Shown: in pieces, positions 16,848-21,305 of the stretch
Layout of the letters: the number at the start of each line of letters is the position of its first letter
How positions within the stretch are numbered: the stretch's first letter is position 1
Origin: Microcystis aeruginosa W13-11
Lineage (GTDB): Bacteria; Cyanobacteriota; Cyanobacteriia; Cyanobacteriales; Microcystaceae
DNA length: 21,305 bases
Direction: 5' to 3'
Assembly: GCA_009995705.1 (NCBI GenBank)
Contig: JAADBR010000066.1
Span: 1 to 21,305 of the forward strand
Notes under the pieces: generated by a model
Database searches by the model: none
Seen by the model: only the letters and a program-made list of their open reading frames with translations
What the model was told of the DNA's origin: nothing
Made by a program: the position numbers and the translations under genes

Positions 16848-16930
16848 GGGAAGTGGGGTGTGGGGTGCGGGGTGTGGGGTGTGGGGAGATAGGGGAATTT
16901 CAACTAATACCCCAAAACCCTAAAACCCCA
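16848..16930. repeat. Bipartite G-rich/C-rich repeat upstream of bvdR
   Basis: Begins GGGAAGTGGGG and contains five or more GGGG tracts spaced by TGT or TGC (to about 16895), then the core AATTTCAACTAA (16896-16907), then C-rich ACCCCAAAACCCTAAAACCCC (to 16930). The same start, core and C-rich end recur at 20128-20243, so this is a dispersed repeat. The G tracts could form a quadruplex on the plus strand, and the two halves could also pair with each other. It overlaps the false N-terminal extension of bvdR. Confidence 0.75.
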
Positions 16931-17100
16931 ACTCTCAACTCCTGAATACTTTCTACAGCAATTCTGCTTTTCCTAGCTTTATCTTTACAATCAACTCATC
17001 TATTATCTCAAAAATAGCGCACTAAAAGATGTGGAAGGGGTGAATTTATATTTTAAATGGGCAAGACCAATTTTCGGCTCCTGTTTAGGCCTTAGATATT

Positions 17101-17376
17101 CTAAACTGCGGTCGGTTGTCTGGGAGCATGACGACTAGGGGAGACCACCACGGGAGTGGGCGACACTGCACAGGTTAATTCTAGAGACTGTTCTAAACTA
17201 ACCATCCGATTGAGTTGTTGCCATTCAGTGCCAAAAGGAGGCATCGCTAAAGCGCAGGCTTTCCAATGAGCTTCGACGGGAACATCTAGTTGTTGACAAG
17301 TGCCACCGCGCCGACCTTGGGTTTGATAGTATCGGCAGTATCGACAGGAAGAAGTAAGAAAGTTTGCGGCTTGCAT
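17101..17376 (-). CDS. Small conserved cyanobacterial-type protein with four cysteines
   Basis: A 91-aa protein. The first half has a compact pattern CRYCRYYQTQGRRGGTC, then VEAHWKACALAMPPF, with cysteines at 11, 14, 27 and 41. The C-x2-C spacing and the two later cysteines suggest a small metal (zinc or iron-sulfur) site. The pattern reminds me of a small conserved hypothetical protein in many cyanobacteria, with no known function. The last 40 residues are low-complexity and Pro/Val-rich. No signal peptide or membrane span. ATG at 17374-17376 without an obvious ribosome site. Flanked by gaps of more than 250 bp, so probably transcribed alone. Confidence 0.68.
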   Translation of the reverse strand: MQAANFLTSSCRYCRYYQTQGRRGGTCQQLDVPVEAHWKACALAMPPFGTEWQQLNRMVSLEQSLELTCAVSPTPVVVSPSRHAPRQPTAV

Positions 17377-17764
17377 GGGTTGGCTTTAAAAGGAAGATGA
17401 TTATAAGGAACTCAAGGGATGACTCTCTTTTCGCTCTGTCTAATATTGTCCTACCCTGTGCCAAGGGTATTTTCCTGACTAGCATAGCTAGGACTGATAT
17501 GCCATATAGTTTCTAGTGATCCCCAAAAAAAATTTTGTTTTTAGAATCTTTTAATAGTTACTTTACAAAAAGCAGCACTGTCTCAAAACTGAAGAGTTTA
17601 ACTCAGTTGTGGCCGAAGTTATCGGTCTTGGTATCGGCGATAACAAAGCGGGGATCAAGCCTTAGCGGAATAGAATGGATGAATACAGGTTCAATTAAGA
17701 CAGAAAAGATAGGCAAATCGATTCCTGACTCAAAACCACTCTTTCCACAATACTATAAAAAAAT
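17377..17764. other. Intergenic region with a protein-like minus-strand remnant
   Basis: This 388-bp gap has no intact gene. On the minus strand, 17752 to 17603 is a 49-codon open stretch between stop codons, reading protein-like text including ESGIDLPIFSVLIEPVF and LDPRFVIADTKTDNFGHN, without an ATG. It may be the tail of a decayed gene. The plus-strand frame at 17535-17768 appears to be its antisense shadow. Confidence 0.35.
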
Positions 17765-18313
17765 TTAATCTTTTACCACGCCCGACTGGGCAAAACAAAA
17801 AGCACAACATTGCCAACGCTCAAGCTCTCCGGAGGGAGTGGGAGACTGACAACGAGGGCAAATCGGCCAGGATCGAGTTCTATGACGTATTTTCTGGCTC
17901 CAACTCTCTAAAGCGTCCGGTTGCGGGGGATTTTCTGGCGGTTTTTCTGGGGTGACATAACTAGGATGATCTCTCAGGGATTTAGGTGCGATCGCTTCTG
18001 GAGGAATTAACTGACTATCTTGCTGCCAACGGGCAGCAGAAAAGCGGATATCGCTCAAGGGAGTCTCTAACTGACTATTAAGCCGTTTTAATAAGCTATA
18101 GCGTTGTAAAGACAATTCCTGGGCTAAAGCGGCGCTACTGGTAGCCACCGATAAAACCCCGCGATTGAGGGAAAAAGGCCGGGTTTGCTCCAGCAGACGG
18201 GGATTAATAATTTTTGGCCATAATTGCAGCACTTGCTCATAGTGGCGATATTCTTCCCAACCCGCCCGTTGAGTAATAACCGCCAAAATTTTGTCAAGAG
18301 AATGTAAAGACAT
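17765..18313 (-). CDS. DciA-like DUF721 protein with C-terminal zinc-ribbon-like tail
   Basis: A 182-aa protein. Residues about 5-95 fit the DUF721/DciA fold: a helical start (LDKILAVITQRAGWEEYRHYEQVLQLWPKI), then the sheet-helix part around GVLSVATSSAALAQELSLQRYSLLKRLN. In bacteria without DnaC or DnaI, DciA helps load the replicative helicase DnaB; assignment of this short cyanobacterial homologue to that role is inference. A proline-rich linker (about 103-132) leads to a CPRC (152-155) ... CCAFC (169-173) module that probably binds zinc, which is not part of typical DciA. Start ATG 18311-18313; no strong ribosome site. Probably transcribed alone, divergent from the gene to the right. Confidence 0.72.
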   Translation of the reverse strand: MSLHSLDKILAVITQRAGWEEYRHYEQVLQLWPKIINPRLLEQTRPFSLNRGVLSVATSSAALAQELSLQRYSLLKRLNSQLETPLSDIRFSAARWQQDSQLIPPEAIAPKSLRDHPSYVTPEKPPENPPQPDALESWSQKIRHRTRSWPICPRCQSPTPSGELERWQCCAFCFAQSGVVKD

Positions 18314-18414
18314 AGGGAAAATCTAGAGAATACCACGTTAGACTAGGACGAAAAAACCCCTAAGTAGCTGGTTATAATTAAGTTAAAAACAGATTTTAGC
18401 TTCGATCACCCCTG

Positions 18415-18479
18415 CCCCCCTTGATAAGGGGGGTGCCGATAGGCGGGGGGATCCCCCCTGCCCCCCTTGATAAGGGGGG
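18415..18479. repeat. Two TTGATAAGGGGGG hairpin repeats with central GC palindrome
   Basis: Two perfect copies of CCCCCCTTGATAAGGGGGG (18415-18433 and 18461-18479), each an 8-bp stem with a GAT loop, flank a further palindrome GGGGGGATCCCCCC (18445-18458). Same family as the pair at the left end of the window. They lie between two divergent genes (DciA-like and the proline-rich membrane protein), so they are near both promoters. Not CRISPR: only two units, no regular spacers. Confidence 0.8.
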
Positions 18480-18554
18480 TTTCTGATAATTTTTAACGCC
18501 TACCTACTTAACCTTTCAGCATAACCTTTAATACCCCCGCCCTGGATATATGCC

Positions 18555-19445
18555 ATGAAATCCGATCGACCCCCATCCTGCCAAGATTTGCCTCTCTCGA
18601 TCGTCCATCAACCCAGTTCAGCCATTGATCCGGCTCAGGAACCAGAATACCTAGAAGCTGCTGTCATTAACGTTTATCCCCCAGCTAAAGATGTCTTTTT
18701 TACCCCTTGGGGCATCCGGGCAATGGTGATCTTTTTAATTGCTAATAGTCTCCTCACTCTCAATCAATGGTCAACCAACACCACCCCCACCCCCAGGAAA
18801 GCTGAGACTTCGCTGCTGGATCAGCACAAAAATAACTCCCGCCACCTTGATCGATTGATAGCGATCGCTCATCCAGTACAGAAAACTCCTCAAATCAGTG
18901 CGATCGCTAATATTGCCGCTCCTACCGTTAAAACTAGCCCGATCGCTAACATTCCCGTCCCACCAGTGGTTCAGAGTCTCCCCACCGCTATCAATCCGAC
19001 TAATGCCCTCTTACCGCCGAATCCGCCACCGTCCCTGATGCCAGCCCATCAATTACCCGTCAGTAAGATCAAACAATCTTTACCCGTCGCCCCCACTTCC
19101 CCCAATACCCCGCCCGCATCTTCCCTAGTTTCCCCACCACCGCCACCACCGCCCCAAGTTACCCCTGCACCCTCGACCGCGCTCATTAACGAACGAATGT
19201 TAGAGGAATTGCGTCAAAGAGAAGAATCACCCGCTAATTTACCCTTTTTTCAACGGGAAAAAGCCCGTCGTCTGGCTAATCAAAACCCACAGGATGCCAC
19301 GGAGTTAATGAAACAGTTACCGCCAGAATTACAAGCATCCCCTTCTCCCAGCAGTCCGCCACCTTCAGAAACAGCCGATCCCTCCCAGTCCCCCGTCCCT
19401 AGTTCTATCATTATTGATAGGAGCGGCACTTCGGTAAACTATTAG
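18555..19445 (+). CDS. Proline-rich single-span membrane protein (hypothetical)
   Basis: A 296-aa protein of unknown family. Residues 1-50 are soluble; about 52-70 form one hydrophobic segment (IRAMVIFLIANSLLTL), so it is a probable single-pass membrane protein with its long C-terminal part on the other side. Residues 75-210 are Pro/Ala/Ser/Thr-rich, with a seven-proline run (194-200) and two short repeats around IANI. A charged helical patch follows (LINERMLEELRQREE and FFQREKARRLANQNPQDATELMKQLP), then another Pro/Ser-rich tail. The proline-rich part may span periplasm or cell wall. It ends 22 bases before the PspA-like gene, so the two are probably cotranscribed; a role in envelope stress is only suggested by that. 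ATG 18555 has no clear ribosome site. Confidence 0.65.
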   Translation: MKSDRPPSCQDLPLSIVHQPSSAIDPAQEPEYLEAAVINVYPPAKDVFFTPWGIRAMVIFLIANSLLTLNQWSTNTTPTPRKAETSLLDQHKNNSRHLDRLIAIAHPVQKTPQISAIANIAAPTVKTSPIANIPVPPVVQSLPTAINPTNALLPPNPPPSLMPAHQLPVSKIKQSLPVAPTSPNTPPASSLVSPPPPPPPQVTPAPSTALINERMLEELRQREESPANLPFFQREKARRLANQNPQDATELMKQLPPELQASPSPSSPPPSETADPSQSPVPSSIIIDRSGTSVNY

Positions 19446-19467
19446 GGTTGGTATCGGGAGGACGGCA

Positions 19468-20124
19468 ATGGGTTTGTTTGATCGCATGGGCCAAGCAATT
19501 CGCGCCCAAGTCAATAGTCTGATTCAGGAAAATCAAGATCCAGAAAAACTGCTGGAAAAAGCGATCTTGGAGATGGAAGGGGAATTGATCCAAATGCGAC
19601 AAGCCCTGGCGGCAGCCGTCGCTACCCAGAAACGCACCGAGCGCCAACGACAACAACAGGAAAAAGCGGCGCAAACTTGGCACGAACGCGCCCAATTAGC
19701 CCTACATCACGGTAACGAAGAACTCGCCCGCCAAGCTCTCAGCCAATGGCAAACCTATCAAAGTCAGATCGCCCCCCTACAAACCTCCCTGCAACAACAA
19801 ACGGCTATCATACAAAAATTAAAGAAAGAACTCTTGACAATTGAACGTAAATATGCCGAGATGAAAGCACAGAAAAGCCTTTATCTGGCCAGATTGCGAT
19901 CAGCGAGCGCCAGCCAAAAAGCTCAAGAAATTATGGGCAGTTTGAACAGCAGTCAGATGGGGACTATTTTCGAGAAATTAGAAGCAAAAGTCCTAGAAGC
20001 CGAATCCCAAGCCGATTTAATCGGGTATAAAGACCCCTTAGAGCGACAATTCCAAGATTTAGAGGGACAAAAACAAATTGAAGCGGAATTACTCAAGTTA
20101 AAACAAGAAAACTTGGATGGGTGA
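19468..20124 (+). CDS. PspA/IM30 family protein (PspA-like, short form)
   Basis: A 218-aa coiled-coil protein of the PspA/Vipp1 (ESCRT-III-related) superfamily, which polymerises on membranes under stress. It begins MGLFDRMGQAIRAQVNSLI, the amphipathic membrane-binding helix, followed by DPEKLLEKAILEMEGEL, long heptad-rich helices (about 25-185) and a short end EAELLKLKQENLDG. It lacks the C-terminal extension seen in the Vipp1 gene next door, so it is the PspA-like member. A strong ribosome site GGGAGGA (19456-19462) precedes the ATG by 5 bases and fixes the start. It follows the proline-rich membrane protein gene after 22 bases. Loop text is Gln-rich compared with Vipp1. Confidence 0.9.
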   Translation: MGLFDRMGQAIRAQVNSLIQENQDPEKLLEKAILEMEGELIQMRQALAAAVATQKRTERQRQQQEKAAQTWHERAQLALHHGNEELARQALSQWQTYQSQIAPLQTSLQQQTAIIQKLKKELLTIERKYAEMKAQKSLYLARLRSASASQKAQEIMGSLNSSQMGTIFEKLEAKVLEAESQADLIGYKDPLERQFQDLEGQKQIEAELLKLKQENLDG

Positions 20125-20127
20125 TCT

Positions 20128-20243
20128 GGGAAGTGGGGAGATGGGGGGATGAGAATGGGGGAGATGGGAAAATTTCAACTAAAACCCCAAAACCCCAAAA
20201 CCCCAAAACCCTAATACCCTAATACCCTAAATGCCCCAAACCC
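20128..20243. repeat. Bipartite G-rich/C-rich repeat in the pspA-vipp1 gap
   Basis: Starts GGGAAGTGGGG, contains several G4-6 tracts spaced by AGAT or ATGAGAAT, then the core AATTTCAACTAA (20171-20182), then CCCCAAAA three times followed by units of ACCCTAAT (to about 20243). Same arrangement as at 16848-16930. The C-rich half read on the minus strand is GGGGTTTT-like, as in some ciliate telomeres, so quadruplex formation is possible. It lies in the upstream region of vipp1, which starts at 20357. Confidence 0.75.
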
Positions 20244-20356
20244 TATCGCCTATCCTAGCTCTCGTGGTTTATATTAGAGAATGAGCCGTTAGGCAAGATA
20301 GGAAATTTTAAGAACAGTTAACTGATTTAGTACACACCGAGAGGAACAAGAGCGTC

Positions 20357-21130
20357 ATGGGTTTATTCGATCGCCTTAGCCGAGTTGTCCGAGCTAACCT
20401 CAATGATATGGTGAGCAAGGCTGAAGATCCAGAAAAAATGCTGGAGCAAGCTGTCAGTGATATGCAAGAGGATCTAGTACAGGTACGTCAAGCGGTCGCT
20501 AGAGCGATCGCTGAACAACGACAAACGGAACAAAAATACAGCAAAGACCAGTCAGAAGCCAATAAATGGGAACAAAGAGCCAAATTAGCCCTTTCTAAAG
20601 GGGATGAAACTCTCGCTCGGGAAGCTCTGAAACGCAAGAAAGATTTCACGGAAACCGCCGCCATTCTCAAAAATCAACTGGATCAGCAAACGGTACAGGT
20701 AGACAGTCTGAGAAAAAACTTGATTGCGCTCGAAAGTAAGATTTCTGAGGCAAAAACCAAGAAAAATATGTTAGTAGCTCGCTCCAGAGCCGCAAAAGCT
20801 AACGAACAACTCCAAAAAACCCTCGGCAGTATCGATACTAGCAGTTCCATGTCCGCTTTTGAGCGCATGGAAGCAAAAGTTATCGAGTCAGAAGCTCGTG
20901 GTCAAGCGATCGCTGAAATCGGTGGTGTCGGCATCGAACAGGAATTCGCTAGACTAGAATCGGGTAGCGATGTGGAGGATGAATTAGCAATGCTGAAAGC
21001 ACAAATGTCCGGGGGAGCATTACCCAGTACAACTTCTAGTCAACCCACTTTACCCCAAGCAACCACCGTCAGAGATTCGGCAGTGGATGCAGAATTAGAG
21101 GAATTGCGATCAAAGTTAAAAGAACTGTAA
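20357..21130 (+). CDS. vipp1: Vipp1/IM30, thylakoid membrane-maintenance protein
   Basis: A 257-aa PspA-superfamily protein needed for thylakoid membrane biogenesis and repair in cyanobacteria and chloroplasts; it forms large rings or rods on membranes. MGLFDRLSRVVRANLNDMVSKAEDPEKMLEQAV (the amphipathic first helix and start of the hairpin) is close to the Synechocystis protein as I recall it. Long coiled-coil helices run to about residue 216, and a linker rich in Ser/Thr/Pro (217-241) leads to a C-terminal helix DAELEELRSKLKEL (244-257), the extra helix that separates Vipp1 from PspA. GAGGAA (20341-20346) is 10 bases before the ATG. It is 232 bp after the PspA-like gene, a gap holding a repeat, so it probably has its own promoter. 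Confidence 0.95.
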   Translation: MGLFDRLSRVVRANLNDMVSKAEDPEKMLEQAVSDMQEDLVQVRQAVARAIAEQRQTEQKYSKDQSEANKWEQRAKLALSKGDETLAREALKRKKDFTETAAILKNQLDQQTVQVDSLRKNLIALESKISEAKTKKNMLVARSRAAKANEQLQKTLGSIDTSSSMSAFERMEAKVIESEARGQAIAEIGGVGIEQEFARLESGSDVEDELAMLKAQMSGGALPSTTSSQPTLPQATTVRDSAVDAELEELRSKLKEL

Positions 21131-21145
21131 AACTTTGAGAGCGTC

Positions 21146-21171
21146 GAGACGTATCATCTACGGTACGTCTC
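21146..21171 (+). terminator. Possible terminator hairpin after vipp1
   Basis: GAGACGTA (21146-21153) and TACGTCTC (21164-21171) make an 8-bp perfect stem with a 10-base loop, 16 bases after the vipp1 stop. There is no T tract behind it, so factor-independent termination is uncertain; cyanobacterial terminators often lack clear U tracts. Confidence 0.4.
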
Positions 21172-21229
21172 TATTCCGTTAATCCTTCAGCTTGACACTC
21201 TGCGCGCTAAAGCGACGCAGATTCTAGCA

Positions 21230-21255
21230 CAGAATTAGACCAAAATCTAATTCTG
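21230..21255. repeat. Inverted repeat near right end
   Basis: CAGAATTAGA (21230-21239) and TCTAATTCTG (21246-21255) form a perfect 10-bp stem with loop CCAAAA. No T tract. It may be a second hairpin downstream of vipp1 or part of a repeat that continues past the end of the window. Confidence 0.45.
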
Positions 21256-21305
21256 ATGGGCATTGTCAAGATGCCTCTAGTAACTCTGCTCAAATCTAAT
21301 TTAAG

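Noticed and set aside
17535..17768. 77-codon plus-strand open frame
   Set aside because: No ribosome site or family likeness; the opposite strand is more protein-like.
18415..18479. Possible CRISPR repeats
   Set aside because: Only two copies of a 19-bp palindrome with a GC-rich palindromic spacer; no array and no cas genes.

Overview
The window looks like chromosomal DNA of a unicellular cyanobacterium, most probably Microcystis or a close relative. The basis is a cyanobacterial biliverdin reductase, the thylakoid protein Vipp1, a GUN4-domain protein, a fused ModB-ModC molybdate transporter, ten copies of the HIP1 octamer GCGATCGC, and several families of short intergenic repeats. No plasmid, phage or intact insertion-sequence gene is visible. 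The species assignment is inference.

Layout. 1-1500: a hairpin repeat pair, a GUN4-domain protein, a MITE-like inverted-repeat element and an unrecognised 150-aa protein. 1600-4260: a two-gene molybdate uptake operon on the minus strand (modA, then the fused modBC). 4257-4915: a long gap with a decayed reading frame. 4916-12843: seven glycosyltransferase genes in a mixed-strand cluster (a GT-A enzyme, two GT2-like, two related GT8-like DxD enzymes, a GT10/fucosyltransferase-like enzyme and a GT4 enzyme). This is the accessory part of the window and probably makes or decorates a surface glycan or glycoprotein. 13.1-16.8 kb: a Uma2-type nuclease-fold protein, tRNA-Leu(UAG), lgt with a LivH/NatD-type permease gene, and convergently bvdR. 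17.1-18.3 kb: a small four-cysteine protein and a DciA-like (DUF721) protein with a C-terminal zinc-ribbon-like tail. 18.5-21.1 kb: a proline-rich single-span membrane protein, a PspA-like gene and a Vipp1 gene, all in the same direction, a plausible membrane-maintenance neighbourhood.

Two repeat families recur. One is a CCCCCCTTGATAAGGGGGG hairpin, found twice at the left end and twice near 18.4 kb. The other is a bipartite G-rich/C-rich element around a shared AATTTCAACTAA core, lying just upstream of bvdR and of vipp1. No clear-cut new defence or mobile system is visible. The least explained content is the glycosyltransferase cluster, the bipartite repeat, and the membrane protein/PspA/Vipp1 trio.
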